Positions 43,100 through 53,288 are shown, counted from the first letter of the stretch. The stretch: 64,000 nt of DNA from Aurantibrevibacter sp041749595 (GCA_041749595.1 JBGTBA010000066.1:7184-71183), one strand, 5' to 3'. Notes: generated by a model from the letters alone, not told the origin. Numbers and translations are program-made.

Positions 43100-45370
43100 T
43101 TAAAACCAATACCCCAAACTGAAAAAGATAGTGTCTCCATTGCGCTCGGGAGACCAAGTGTACATAACCTGTACCGGGCCTAAAAAAGATTCCAAGCCAT
43201 ACCCTAGACCATAACCCGAAAAATTAGGTGGCGTAAACCATTCCCCTGTCCTAAAAATATCGTCTTCAACGTTTGCATAATTGGCGGAAAACATAAAGTG
43301 GTTTTTTGGGACAAACTCATAATCAATTCTGCTATAAGCCTTTACATAACTATTTCCTGGCAACCCCAGAAAATCATATCCCAAAAAAGGCACAAAATTA
43401 TTGATCATATCGGTGCCATAACCCCCCAAAACAAAATCCAAAGAGGCAACTTCCGAGATTCCCAATTTAAAACCTCCCTCTGTTTCAATGTTAATGGATA
43501 AATTCCTTCCCAATGGAAACGCCGCACCCATGCGGGCCTTAGCTATTGAAAATTCCTTGAAATTATCATTATAGTCGGATGAATACAGATATAAATGAAA
43601 ATCCCCGTTAAAATAAAGTCCTCTGGTCGGAAAATATTTATCGTTGTACGTGTCCAAAATAAGTCTGCCATACGTGCTGAAATAATTGCTTTTTTCAAAT
43701 AAGGTCCTTTCATCGGGGCTATTTCCCAATGTTGGGTCGTTTTCATCCAAAAGCTGGTTCAAAGTCCTTGTGCTATATTTTAAGAATTTGTGCTCTAACC
43801 CAAGCATAAAGGCAAATTCTTCCCTTACCACGGTTTGAAGGTAAATCTGATTGGTCAGATCGGTAACGTCCAGATTGATATTGCTGATATTGGTATCATC
43901 CCTACCCTGAAAATTGGACTGTATCAGATCATAGTTTACTTCTTTTTCAAAATCATTGAACCTAGAGTTTATGCCAAAACTCCAATAGAACCCCTTATCC
44001 ACATAATACTGGAAATCATACCTAAGGTTGTCCCCCAATATAAAATCAATGGAGCCCACATCATCCCTCATTAAGATGTTCTTTTTGGTTAAATTTATCA
44101 GTGCCGCACTATTATAAAGATCATCGTAATGGGCCCCAATGCGTAAGAAGGTCTTGTTTGGATTTTCCTTTAAGTCTAAGACCAGGTCCAGTCCAAGCCC
44201 ACCGTCGGATACCAATTTATACCTGATGGCCTGAAAATTGCCGGTGGCCGATAAGTTGCCTATCCCTTGTTCCAATTTTTCAAAAGTGATCTTCTCTGCC
44301 AAGTTTAGTCTAAGTTTCCCTTTTATATATCCCCTAGTATAGTTGAAATTCCCCTTTAAGACCAAGCGGTCCACCTCTATGGAATCTTGGACGGGGATCC
44401 GTACCCTTGGTTCTACGTGCCCTTTTTGCCGCAATGCCAGCTCTGCCAATTCCGTATATTTTTCCTTGGCGGCCACTTCGCCCGTTTTTATAATTTCATC
44501 CCCTAAATTAAAACTGATGACCGAATAATTCTCTACCCCGGGCTTAATATAGATATCCGTTAATTTGGATTTTTGCTCCATGCCCTGGACCGTTCTGAAA
44601 TTATTTATCTGTAAAAGGATTTCCGTTGCGGACAAAAGGGCCTCACGGTCCCTGAGGCCGTGTTGCACATCTACCCCGATGACCACATCTGCCCCTAGTT
44701 TTTTTATTTCCTCAATGGGGTAGTTGTTCACCACTCCACCATCTATCAACACCTGCCCGTCAATCTCGACAGGTCCAAAAAGCGAGGGCAGTGTCCCGCT
44801 GGCCAAAATCGCTTCTGGTAAATACCCTTTGTTGAGCAATACCTCTTCTCCGGTTTCAACATCGGTCGCAATGCATAAAAAAGGAATGGGCAGCTTATTA
44901 AAGTCTTCCACGTCTTTCACATGATATAACAGCCTCAGCAATTCATTGTAAATATTCTGCCCGTTTGAAAAGGACTGTGGAATTGAAACCTTGAATTTGT
45001 TAAAGGGCAAGGCCAATGCATATCTTTCCGAATCTTCTTTCTCATAAAATGATTTTGCACTTCTGGGGAGATTGTCCTGTATTAAATCCATTAAATCGGT
45101 ATTCCTGAATATGGAATCCAGCTCCGTAGCAGAATAACCTGATGCATACAACCCTCCGATTATGGCTCCCATACTGGTGCCCCCAATATAATCTATGTGT
45201 ACCCCCGCCTCTTCAAGAATCTTTAAAACCCCAATATGTGCAAGCCCTTTGGCCCCACCCCCACTTAAAACCAGACCTGCTTTTACCACTTCCCTTTTAT
45301 CATTGGTTTCTTGGGCGGTCAGTACCAGGGTAAATAACAATAGCTGTATAAGAACACTTATTTTTCCCAT
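43100..45370 (-). CDS. Patatin-like phospholipase with outer-membrane barrel (PlpD/type Vd-like)
   Basis: 756-residue protein. A signal peptide (to about 20) is followed by a patatin domain with the oxyanion GGGAKGLAHIGVLK, nucleophile elbow GTSMGAIIGG (Ser about 65) and catalytic Asp in LIDGGVVNNYP (about 207). A POTRA-like segment lies at about 310-390 and the last 350 residues form a surface-antigen barrel ending in SLGYWF. The layout matches patatins exported through their own Omp85-type barrel. It lies 17 bp downstream of uvrC on the same strand. Confidence 0.9.
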   Translation of the reverse strand: MGKISVLIQLLLFTLVLTAQETNDKREVVKAGLVLSGGGAKGLAHIGVLKILEEAGVHIDYIGGTSMGAIIGGLYASGYSATELDSIFRNTDLMDLIQDNLPRSAKSFYEKEDSERYALALPFNKFKVSIPQSFSNGQNIYNELLRLLYHVKDVEDFNKLPIPFLCIATDVETGEEVLLNKGYLPEAILASGTLPSLFGPVEIDGQVLIDGGVVNNYPIEEIKKLGADVVIGVDVQHGLRDREALLSATEILLQINNFRTVQGMEQKSKLTDIYIKPGVENYSVISFNLGDEIIKTGEVAAKEKYTELAELALRQKGHVEPRVRIPVQDSIEVDRLVLKGNFNYTRGYIKGKLRLNLAEKITFEKLEQGIGNLSATGNFQAIRYKLVSDGGLGLDLVLDLKENPNKTFLRIGAHYDDLYNSAALINLTKKNILMRDDVGSIDFILGDNLRYDFQYYVDKGFYWSFGINSRFNDFEKEVNYDLIQSNFQGRDDTNISNINLDVTDLTNQIYLQTVVREEFAFMLGLEHKFLKYSTRTLNQLLDENDPTLGNSPDERTLFEKSNYFSTYGRLILDTYNDKYFPTRGLYFNGDFHLYLYSSDYNDNFKEFSIAKARMGAAFPLGRNLSINIETEGGFKLGISEVASLDFVLGGYGTDMINNFVPFLGYDFLGLPGNSYVKAYSRIDYEFVPKNHFMFSANYANVEDDIFRTGEWFTPPNFSGYGLGYGLESFLGPVQVMYTWSPERNGDTIFFSLGYWF

Positions 45371-45387
45371 TTGGTTAATATAGCTCT

Positions 45388-47175
45388 TTAATGAAAGGTT
45401 TCATAAATTTTCTTTGCTTTTGCCCTACCGATCGCCGTTGCCAAATTTTCCAGGCTCGCTTCTTTTATGCGCTTTACGGATTTAAAAAAAAATAACAGCT
45501 CTTCTGTTGTTTTTTGGCCTATTCCCTTAATTTCCCCCAATTCTGAATTAATAGCAGCCTTACTTCTTTTATTGCGATGAAAGGCAATCCCAAATCGGTG
45601 GGCTTCGTTCCTTAGTTGCTGAAGGATTTTTAGGGTCTCTGATCTTTTATCCAGATAAAGCGGTATTGGGTCATCCGGATAGTATATTTCTTCCAATCGC
45701 TTCGCTATCCCTATTATCGCTATTTTTCCCCTAAGCCCCAAAACTTCCAGGCTTTTTAAAGAAGACGTTAATTGGCCTTTACCTCCGTCAATGACAATGA
45801 GCTGGGGCAACGGCGCATTTTCATCCAATGCTCTTTTGTAGCGCCGTAAAACCACTTCTTCCATGGATGCAAAATCATTGGGTCCCTCCACGGTCTTGAT
45901 GTTGAAGTTCCTATACTCGTTTTTTGCGGGTTTCGCGTTCCTGAAGACCACACATGCCGACACAGGATTGCTACCCTGAATGTTGGAGTTGTCAAAACAT
46001 TCTATATGCCTGGGCTCCTCGCGCAATCTCAGGTCTTTTTTCATCTGGGCCATTATCCTATTGACATGCCTGTCGGGATCGGTGACTTTTATCTGTTTAA
46101 ACTGTTCTTGTCTATAAAACCTTGCGTTCCTTTCAGAGAGTTCCAATATTTTCTTTTTGTCACCCAATTTGGGTATGGTTATTTTTAGTCCCGATTCTAC
46201 GGTAACCTCGAACGGAAGGTACAACTCCTTGGATTGGGAATAAAAACGTTGTCTTATTTCTATAATGGCCAACTGCAGCAAATCCCTATCCGGCTCGTCC
46301 AATTTCTTTTTTATCTCCATGGTATGGGCACGTACAATTGACCCATGTGAAAGCTGCAAAAAATTGACATAGGCAAAGGTGTCATCGGAAATAATGGAAA
46401 AAACATCCACATTGGTAATCTTTGGATTGACTATAGTGGATTTTACCTGATAGTTTTCCAATACTTCTATTTTGTCCTTTATGGCCTGTGCCTCCTCAAA
46501 TTTCATATCCCCTGCAAGGGTGTTCATTTGCTTTTTAAAGTAGTGTAGGGAAGATTTAAAATTTCCCTTTATTATTTCCCGGATATCTTCCATTTGCCTG
46601 TGGTATTCCTTTTCTTCCTGTAGGCCGGCACAGGGGCCTTTGCAATTTCCCAAATGGTACTCTAGGCATACATTATATTTTCCGGCCCTTACCTTCTCTT
46701 GGGAAAGATCATAATTACAGGTGCGTAGCGGATAAATATTTTTAATGAGATCTAAAAGCACCCACACTGTTTTCATGCTGGTAAAAGGGCCATAATATTC
46801 AGATCCGTCTTTAATCAGTTTTCGGGTGGGGAATATCCTTGGAAAATTTTCTTTCTTAATGACTATCCAAGGATAAGATTTATCGTCCTTAAGCAATACA
46901 TTATAGCGGGGCTGGTATTTTTTTATCAGATTGTTTTCCAACAAAAGGGCATCCGATTCCGTAGGCACAACAATGTGCTTTATAAATTTTACTTTCTTTA
47001 CCAATATCCGGGTCTTTCCATATTCGTGGGTTTTGGTGAAATAGGAAGAAACTCTTTTTTTTAAGTTCTTGGCCTTGCCCACATAGAGGATCTTCTCCGC
47101 GGAATCGTAAAATTGATATACCCCCGGATTGTCCGGCAAGCTGCTCAATTGTAACTCTATAGGTACTTCCTGCAT
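45388..47175 (-). CDS. uvrC: Excinuclease ABC subunit C
   Basis: Dual-incision endonuclease of nucleotide excision repair, 595 residues. GIY-YIG domain at about 15-95 (PGVYQFYDSAEKILYVGKAKNLKKRVSSYF), a cysteine-rich segment (CNYDLS...CLEYHLGNCKGPC) near 153-184, the UVR helical pair (about 205-240), the RNase H-like C-terminal nuclease (IECFDNSNIQGSNPVSACVVF, LIVIDGGKGQL) and a terminal helix-hairpin-helix (IKGIGQKTTEELL). The ATL protein at 35 kb is a likely damage scout for this pathway. Confidence 0.97.
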   Translation of the reverse strand: MQEVPIELQLSSLPDNPGVYQFYDSAEKILYVGKAKNLKKRVSSYFTKTHEYGKTRILVKKVKFIKHIVVPTESDALLLENNLIKKYQPRYNVLLKDDKSYPWIVIKKENFPRIFPTRKLIKDGSEYYGPFTSMKTVWVLLDLIKNIYPLRTCNYDLSQEKVRAGKYNVCLEYHLGNCKGPCAGLQEEKEYHRQMEDIREIIKGNFKSSLHYFKKQMNTLAGDMKFEEAQAIKDKIEVLENYQVKSTIVNPKITNVDVFSIISDDTFAYVNFLQLSHGSIVRAHTMEIKKKLDEPDRDLLQLAIIEIRQRFYSQSKELYLPFEVTVESGLKITIPKLGDKKKILELSERNARFYRQEQFKQIKVTDPDRHVNRIMAQMKKDLRLREEPRHIECFDNSNIQGSNPVSACVVFRNAKPAKNEYRNFNIKTVEGPNDFASMEEVVLRRYKRALDENAPLPQLIVIDGGKGQLTSSLKSLEVLGLRGKIAIIGIAKRLEEIYYPDDPIPLYLDKRSETLKILQQLRNEAHRFGIAFHRNKRSKAAINSELGEIKGIGQKTTEELLFFFKSVKRIKEASLENLATAIGRAKAKKIYETFH

Positions 47176-47497
47176 TAACTTGGCGGTATGTTTTTAGCTA
47201 TTTTTGTAGACAAAATTAAATCATCGGACCAGACCATATCCTCCAAATCGTACGGACCACAATACTTTCGTATTGCCAAACGGAAATGAGGCTTACACAA
47301 TGGCCTATATGGAATTTGTTTTATAAGATACGGTAAATATACCTTTTTACTTTTGATCTAAAATATACATTTGATCTAAAATACACTATCATGGATTACG
47401 GGCATATTGAAGCGGAATCCATTAAATTATAAAGAATTTTCCGTAAATATATCAGGATAATTAATATATTGTAGGGCAGTAACCAACTTGACCTAAA
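47176..47497. other. Intergenic region upstream of the TonB receptor gene
   Basis: 322 bp between divergent uvrC and the TonB-receptor gene. The only structure I see is the duplicated promoter box at 47348-47383; the rest is AT-rich with no coding frame. Confidence 0.6.
47348..47383 (+). promoter_or_regulatory. Tandem 18-bp repeat of a promoter -7 box
   Basis: Two head-to-tail copies, TACTTTTGATCTAAAATA and TACATTTGATCTAAAATA, identical in 17 of 18 positions. Each begins with an exact TAnnTTTG box (47348-47355 and 47366-47373) followed by the palindrome GATC. They sit about 118-150 bases before the TonB-receptor start, so they may give two transcript starts 18 bp apart or mark an operator. 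Confidence 0.6.
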
Positions 47498-50227
47498 ATG
47501 CGGAATCTTCTTTTTTCGTTGTTTTTTGTAATAGTACTCCATAAAAGCGTAGCACAGGATTCTATGGTCTTATCCGGTACCATTTTGGACCGTAGGACCA
47601 AAGAGGCCATTGCAGATGCAGACATTCAAGTAGAAGGTACCCAGTTGGTGGGGCAGACAAAAAATAATGGGGCTTTTAAATTGTCCGTTTCCGCCAAAGG
47701 CAATTATATACTAAACGTTTCCGCCAAGGATTTCATCACACAGCGCATACCCTTTAGCCTGGAAAGCGGGGATATGCTGTTGGGCATTATGTATCTCGAT
47801 AGGGATATTGCTACAGAAAAAGTAGACAATTTGATCACCTTAACAGATGATGATGTTGCCGATGACGAAGGGATCTCTGTAAACTCCGGCCTTTTACAGG
47901 CTACGCGGGATGTGTTTCTAAGTCGGGCCGCTTTTGATTTTGGGCAGGCTTTTTTTCGTGTCCGGGGCTATGATTCGCAATATGGCGAAGTATTGATAAA
48001 CGGCATTTCCATGAACAAACTGTTTGACGGGAGAGCGCAATGGAACAATTGGGGCGGATTGAATGACGTGACCCGGAATCAGGAATTTACACATGGTCTG
48101 CAGCCATCCGAATATACTTTTGGAGGAATTTTGGGAGCTACAAATATGGATACCCGGCCATCACGGTTTAGGCCCGGGACACGCTTGTCTTCCTCTGCCT
48201 CCAACAGGACATATACAGGTCGATTGATGGCCACGCATAACTCAGGTCTTTTGGATAATGGATTGGCCTACAGTATATCTGCCTCCAGAAGATGGGCGAA
48301 TGAAGGCTATATCAATGGCACGTTGTACGATGCATATTCTTTGTTTGGGGCCGTGGAATATCAACTAAATCCACAACACAGCCTTAATTTAAACGCTATT
48401 ATGGCCTCCAATCGGCGAGGGCGTTCTTCCGCGCTTACCGAGGAGGTCTTCGAACTGGCAGGCAATACCTACAATCCGTATTGGGGATTTCAAAACGGGG
48501 ACATCCGAAATTCGCGGGAGCGGCGCATTGTAGAGCCTATCGTAATGCTCAATTACTTTTATGATTCGGACAGATTTAACCTAAACATGGGTGTTTCCTA
48601 TCAATTTGGTACAAATGCCAGAAGCCGATTGGGTTACTTCAATGCACCAAATCCGGATCCTACCTACTATAGGTACTTGCCTAGTTTTTATATCAATAGT
48701 CCCATAGGAGCTAATTTCATCAGTGCCAATCTGGCTCGGGAAGGTTTTCTGGAAAATCCACAGCTCAATTGGGGCAATCTATATATCGCAAATACAAATG
48801 AAAAAGCGGCCTATGTGTTTTATGATGATGTAACCGAGGATACGCAATTTTCTGCAAATATGATTGGAAATATCAAGATTGACGATAGGATGCAAGCCGA
48901 TTTTGGTGCTACTTACAAAAAGCTCTCTTCGGGCAATTATGCAGAGATACAGGATTTGATGGGTGCCGGGTTCCATGAGGATATTGATCCTTTTTCCGAC
49001 ACCAAAAATGACATAAATGGATCCCTTTCCAAAAAAACCAATGAAGTTTTCAGTTACAACTATACCATGGATGCCGCTACATTCGATTTTTTTGCCCAAT
49101 TGCGAATTTCAAATCCAAAATGGGAAGGATTTGTGTCCGGTAAGTACAACAATACCGTCTACCAACGTAAGGGACTATTCCAAAATGAACGTTTTCCGAC
49201 CAATTCCCTTGGAAATAGTGAAACGGTCAATTTTTCCAATTTTGGGCTCAAAAGTGGATTTACCCATAAAATCAACGGGCGGCATTGGGTTAATCTGAAC
49301 GGAGCTTACATGCACGTACCGCCCGTTTTGCAGAATGTTTTTATAAATCCAAGAGAAAACAATCAGCTGGTTCCCAATATCCAAAATGAAAAAATCACAA
49401 CCACAGATATTAATTATTACCTGCGCTTACCTGCTATTACAGCAAGGCTAACAGGTTTTTATACCCGATTTCAAAAAGCGACGGATATTAATTTTTTCTT
49501 TGTGGATGCAGGCGTGGGATCGGATTTTGTACAGGAAGTGGTCTCCAATTTGGACAAATTACATATGGGTGTGGAACTCGGAGTGGAATATCAGGTTTCG
49601 GCTGCCGTAAAACTAACCGGTGTGGCCGCTATTGGTAAATATATATATGCCAGTGATCCTTCGGTCACCATAAATTTTGATACGGCCGGGGCAGAGGAAG
49701 ATGTCATAAATCCGGAAGGGAACATCAATTTAGGCATTGCCAAAATTAAAGACCTAAAATTGGCCCAAGGTCCTCAAAAGGCGTATGCTTTCGGTATAGA
49801 ATACCGCGATCCAAAATATTGGTGGGTGAGTATGACGGCGAATTATCTGGCCGATAACTATGCGGCGATTTCTACCATTACAAGAACCTCAAGTTTTTCA
49901 ATAGACCCCGATACCGGCCAGCCCTTTCCTGAAGCTACGGAAGATAATGTAGCGAAACTGTTGCGCCAAAAGCCGTTGGACGATTTTTACCTGTTAAATT
50001 TAGTGGGGGGTAAATCTTGGCTACGAAAAGGAAAATATATCAGTGTATTTGCCAGTGTAAACAATGTTTTCGATACGGTTTTCAGAACAGGGGGTTTTGA
50101 GCAAAGCAGAAATGGAAATTTTGGACAACTGAGGCAAGATAATTTAAGCGGCACCCCCTCCTTTGCTCCAAAATTTTGGTATGGCTATGGACGCACCTAT
50201 TTTTTGAATGTGGCGTATAGTTTTTAA
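47498..50227 (+). CDS. TonB-dependent outer-membrane receptor
   Basis: 909-residue receptor that imports a bound substrate with energy from TonB-ExbBD. A signal peptide (cleavage near VAQ at about 20) is followed by a carboxypeptidase-regulatory-like domain (SGTILDRRTKEAIADADIQVEGT, about 26-100), then the plug (QAFFRVRGYDSQYGEVLINGISMNKLFDGRAQWNNWGG) and a 22-strand barrel ending in aromatic FLNVAYSF. Substrate is unknown. The next gene (57 bp away) encodes a surface lipoprotein likely to work with it, and the duplicated promoter box suggests special control. Confidence 0.92.
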   Translation: MRNLLFSLFFVIVLHKSVAQDSMVLSGTILDRRTKEAIADADIQVEGTQLVGQTKNNGAFKLSVSAKGNYILNVSAKDFITQRIPFSLESGDMLLGIMYLDRDIATEKVDNLITLTDDDVADDEGISVNSGLLQATRDVFLSRAAFDFGQAFFRVRGYDSQYGEVLINGISMNKLFDGRAQWNNWGGLNDVTRNQEFTHGLQPSEYTFGGILGATNMDTRPSRFRPGTRLSSSASNRTYTGRLMATHNSGLLDNGLAYSISASRRWANEGYINGTLYDAYSLFGAVEYQLNPQHSLNLNAIMASNRRGRSSALTEEVFELAGNTYNPYWGFQNGDIRNSRERRIVEPIVMLNYFYDSDRFNLNMGVSYQFGTNARSRLGYFNAPNPDPTYYRYLPSFYINSPIGANFISANLAREGFLENPQLNWGNLYIANTNEKAAYVFYDDVTEDTQFSANMIGNIKIDDRMQADFGATYKKLSSGNYAEIQDLMGAGFHEDIDPFSDTKNDINGSLSKKTNEVFSYNYTMDAATFDFFAQLRISNPKWEGFVSGKYNNTVYQRKGLFQNERFPTNSLGNSETVNFSNFGLKSGFTHKINGRHWVNLNGAYMHVPPVLQNVFINPRENNQLVPNIQNEKITTTDINYYLRLPAITARLTGFYTRFQKATDINFFFVDAGVGSDFVQEVVSNLDKLHMGVELGVEYQVSAAVKLTGVAAIGKYIYASDPSVTINFDTAGAEEDVINPEGNINLGIAKIKDLKLAQGPQKAYAFGIEYRDPKYWWVSMTANYLADNYAAISTITRTSSFSIDPDTGQPFPEATEDNVAKLLRQKPLDDFYLLNLVGGKSWLRKGKYISVFASVNNVFDTVFRTGGFEQSRNGNFGQLRQDNLSGTPSFAPKFWYGYGRTYFLNVAYSF

Positions 50228-50284
50228 ATTTTATCACGAAAAATGGGTTGAGGGTTACCCAATCTACTAAAGCATGAATAGCGT

Positions 50285-51664
50285 ATGGAAACAAAAAGGT
50301 TCCTGTTTTTCAAAATCGGCATTGTATTGCTTGGCATATGGCTGCTGGGCAATTGTGTAAAAGATCGCGATTTTGATGCCCCGGAGACCGGCTGTACCGA
50401 CCACCTTGTACCCAACGCAACCTTTAGCGATATTAAAAATTTGTTTCAGGGCACTACGGTTCAAATTCAGGAGGATTTGATAATACAGGGGTACATTATA
50501 TCCTCGGATAAGGCCGGAAACTTTTTTAATACGCTCCATTTTCAAAATAACCCGGAAAATGCAATCGAAGGATTTCAAATCGATATCGATCTTAGGGATT
50601 CCCATCTTTTTTATGGCGTAGGTCAAAAGGTGTATTTTAGATTGCAAGGGCTGTACCTGGGGCGCAGTCGAGGTGTCTTTAAGTTGGGTGGCATATTTAC
50701 GTCCTTTGGAAATCTTTCCGTGGGCCGGCTTCCGGCTACGGTGCTCAATAGACATTTGTTTGCAGCTTGCGAAGCACGTAGTGTAATTCAACCTCGGGAG
50801 ACCACCATAGACGCTCTGGAAGATACCATGATAAATACGTTAATTCAATTAAAAAATTTGGAACTCAGCGAAGAAGAAATAGGGTTGCCCTATGCCCTGC
50901 CAACCGAGGAAACAGAACGTACTTTGGTAGATTGCAATGCAAATACACTGCCGTTACTGAATAGCGGCTTTTCTGATTTTCAAGCAGCCTTGCTCCCTCA
51001 GGGCAATGGAACTATTACCGGTGTTTTGACAAAAGATAACAACACCTTTCAATTGGTCATCAGGGATCTGGACGATGTGGATTTATCCATGGAACGCTGT
51101 GCCGAAATCATCGACGAATTTACCTCAGAAAACTTATTTATTTCCGAACTGGCCGATCCCGATAACAATTCCGGAGCACGGTTTGTGGAATTGTATAATG
51201 CAGGTTTAGAACCTTTACCCTTAAAAGGATGGCGATTAAACCGCTACACCAACGCCAATACAACGCTGAGCTCCACCACAAGCTTGTCTGATTTTACGGT
51301 AGGTGCCGAACGTACTTTTGTTATTTCACCCAATGCCGCAGAATTTGAACGGGTCTATGGTTTTCCTCCAGATCTGGGCGTCGCTACCAACAGTCCGGCA
51401 GACTCCAACGGTGATGATAATCTGGAATTGGTAGACCCATTCGGCACAGTCATCGATAGGTTTGGGGTTATCGGCATAGATGGCTCTGGAACCAACCACG
51501 AATTCGAAGATGGCCGTGCTTTTAGAAGAATTGAAATTACCCGGGGCAAGCCGGTGTACAACTTTAGTGAATGGATTATTTATAACGATACCGGTGGTGC
51601 GGGAACCACTGATCAGCCCCAAAATGCGCCCGAGGATTTTTCGCCGGGAGAGCGGGGCCTTTAA
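50285..51664 (+). CDS. Surface lipoprotein with DUF5689 and lamin-tail domains
   Basis: 459 residues. Lipobox LGNC (Cys24) followed by acidic-rich KDRDFD, a hint of surface exposure. The DUF5689 OB-fold region covers about 40-270 (IQEDLIIQGYIISSDKAGNFFNTLHFQ). A lamin-tail domain spans about 278-420 (LFISELADPDNNSGARFVELYNAGLEPLPLKGWRLNRYT). Lamin-tail domains often go with extracellular nucleases or phosphatases. Paired with the TonB receptor just upstream, it may capture nucleic acid or phosphorylated substrate for import; no nuclease gene is next to it, so this is inference. Confidence 0.85.
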   Translation: METKRFLFFKIGIVLLGIWLLGNCVKDRDFDAPETGCTDHLVPNATFSDIKNLFQGTTVQIQEDLIIQGYIISSDKAGNFFNTLHFQNNPENAIEGFQIDIDLRDSHLFYGVGQKVYFRLQGLYLGRSRGVFKLGGIFTSFGNLSVGRLPATVLNRHLFAACEARSVIQPRETTIDALEDTMINTLIQLKNLELSEEEIGLPYALPTEETERTLVDCNANTLPLLNSGFSDFQAALLPQGNGTITGVLTKDNNTFQLVIRDLDDVDLSMERCAEIIDEFTSENLFISELADPDNNSGARFVELYNAGLEPLPLKGWRLNRYTNANTTLSSTTSLSDFTVGAERTFVISPNAAEFERVYGFPPDLGVATNSPADSNGDDNLELVDPFGTVIDRFGVIGIDGSGTNHEFEDGRAFRRIEITRGKPVYNFSEWIIYNDTGGAGTTDQPQNAPEDFSPGERGL

Positions 51665-51850
51665 CGCAAAGTGAACGCTTTCTGTTATAAAGCCTAAAAG
51701 AACCTACCCATGCGCTGCGCTGTTATTTCCACCGCAAAAAAAGTTGTCCAGAAAGTCATTTTTGATGGTATTGCCTACTTAATATCTTATTTTTAAATGC
51801 CCATTATGGGCTTTCATAGCTTTATCTTTACCGAATCAAAAGGTGTATAG

Positions 51851-52474
51851 ATGGATGTAGCACAGCAACTCGAAACCATAAAACGAATGAACGCTTTGGC
51901 CGATACGGGGCTGGTTTATGCCGAAAACGAATACGATAGGGAACGCTATACCGAACTTAAGCAAATTGCTTTGGATTTGATGGCGCACCTAACCCATCAA
52001 CCTTTGGGCATGTTCGACAATTTTTTTATGCCCGTGACAGATTATCCAACCGTAAAAGTAGATGTCAGAGGATTTGTATTGAACGAAGCCAGGGAAATCT
52101 TAATGGCTCGGGAAAGTGAAGATGGAAAATGGACTATCCCCGGAGGTTGGGCCGATGTGGGTTATTCGCCATCGGAGGTGGCGATCAAAGAAATACGCGA
52201 AGAAACCGGATTGCTATCGGAGGTAGTCCGCCTTTTGGCAGTGTACGACAAAAAATGCCATCCGCATCCGCCACAGCCTTTTTATATTTATAAATTGATT
52301 TTTCTGTGTACCATTACAGGCGGAACGCTCTCTCCCGGTTTTGATATGGATGGAGCGGCATTTTTTGCGATAGATAAACTTCCCGAACTTTCGGAAGATC
52401 GTATTTTGGAATCCCAGTTAAAGCAGTTGTACCAGATAGTCATAACCAAGACCCAAAAGATCTATTTTGATTGA
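51851..52474 (+). CDS. NUDIX hydrolase with NUDIX N-terminal domain
   Basis: 207 residues. A helical N-terminal domain (about 1-65, QLETIKRMNALADTGLVYAENEYDRERYTEL) precedes a NUDIX fold with a complete box GWADVGYSPSEVAIKEIREETGL (G-x5-E-x7-REUxEExGU, about 98-120), so it should be catalytically active. Likely acts on a nucleoside diphosphate derivative such as ADP-ribose, or a CDP-alcohol; the exact substrate is unknown. It stands alone, with an inverted repeat GCCCA/TGGGC at 51798-51810 upstream. Confidence 0.92.
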   Translation: MDVAQQLETIKRMNALADTGLVYAENEYDRERYTELKQIALDLMAHLTHQPLGMFDNFFMPVTDYPTVKVDVRGFVLNEAREILMARESEDGKWTIPGGWADVGYSPSEVAIKEIREETGLLSEVVRLLAVYDKKCHPHPPQPFYIYKLIFLCTITGGTLSPGFDMDGAAFFAIDKLPELSEDRILESQLKQLYQIVITKTQKIYFD

Positions 52475-52766
52475 TAGGCAAGAGGGACAAAGAGCCCCCT
52501 TATTACCCTTAGTGCATTCTCCGTTGATCTAGCAAGATCCTCCCTTTTTTATTGATCTAATGAAAAATCGGTTAAACGGCGCACATACCCCATAACATGT
52601 ATATCCAAAAATATTTTCATGGCTTATGTTGATAAAAAACCTCCTTATATTATTATCTGGGGAGAAGAAAATAAAAAAACGATGGATTTTCTTTAACAAG
52701 AATTTATGCGATTGAATAAGTAAGATTATTTAATTTTAAAAGACTAAACCTTAAACCATCCTGATT

Positions 52767-53222
52767 ATGAAACAATTTGCCTTGCCTGTACGATTTGGGA
52801 TCGCCACTAGCGGTTCCCTAGTTGCCTATTTTTTAGTCCTGTCACTGTTCAATTTGCACACCAATATTTTTTATAGCCTTTTTAATGGGGTCATTACTGG
52901 TTTTGGTATTTATGAATCCATAAAATATTTTCGGATAAAGGACGGTGTGGGGTATAACTATGGAAAGGGATTTACCGCAGGAATTGTTACCGGATTCTTA
53001 TCAACATTGATTTTTACCCTGTTTTTCGCTTTTTATTCCACAGAAGTCAACACCGAATTTTTAAGGGAACTTTCTTCGGTCTGGTTCAAGGATTATAACA
53101 CTTCGGAAGGAATCGTGTTTTTTACAGTTGCAATTATGGGTTTTGCCACAACATTGGTACTGACCCTATCTTTCATGCAACTTTTCAAGACCTCCAGGAA
53201 TCTTAAAAAGAAATCCATTTAA
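52767..53222 (+). CDS. DUF4199-family membrane protein
   Basis: 151-residue integral-membrane protein with four predicted spans (about 8-28, 34-52, 70-90, 115-140). The central RIKDGVGYNYGKGFTAGIVTGFLSTLIFTLFFAFY is typical of DUF4199, a Bacteroidota family of unknown function. It lies just upstream of the rplU promoter on the same strand. Confidence 0.85.
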   Translation: MKQFALPVRFGIATSGSLVAYFLVLSLFNLHTNIFYSLFNGVITGFGIYESIKYFRIKDGVGYNYGKGFTAGIVTGFLSTLIFTLFFAFYSTEVNTEFLRELSSVWFKDYNTSEGIVFFTVAIMGFATTLVLTLSFMQLFKTSRNLKKKSI

Positions 53223-53236
53223 ATTTAAAAAAACGC

Positions 53237-53266
53237 TTGCAGATTTATCATTTAGACTTATATTTG
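53237..53266 (+). promoter_or_regulatory. rplU-rpmA promoter, complete Bacteroidota type
   Basis: TTG at 53237-53239 and TATATTTG at 53259-53266 with a 19-bp spacer: the full -33/-7 consensus of this phylum. The predicted start is at about 53272. Confidence 0.8.
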
Positions 53267-53270
53267 CACC

Positions 53271-53288
53271 CGCCTATAAAATTAGGCG
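53271..53288 (+). promoter_or_regulatory. 5'-terminal hairpin of the rplU mRNA
   Basis: CGCCTA and TAGGCG form a perfect 6-bp stem around TAAAAT, at the predicted first bases of the transcript and 32 bases before the rplU start. It resembles the arrangement in front of rpsO. Control by L21 is possible but untested. Confidence 0.4.
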
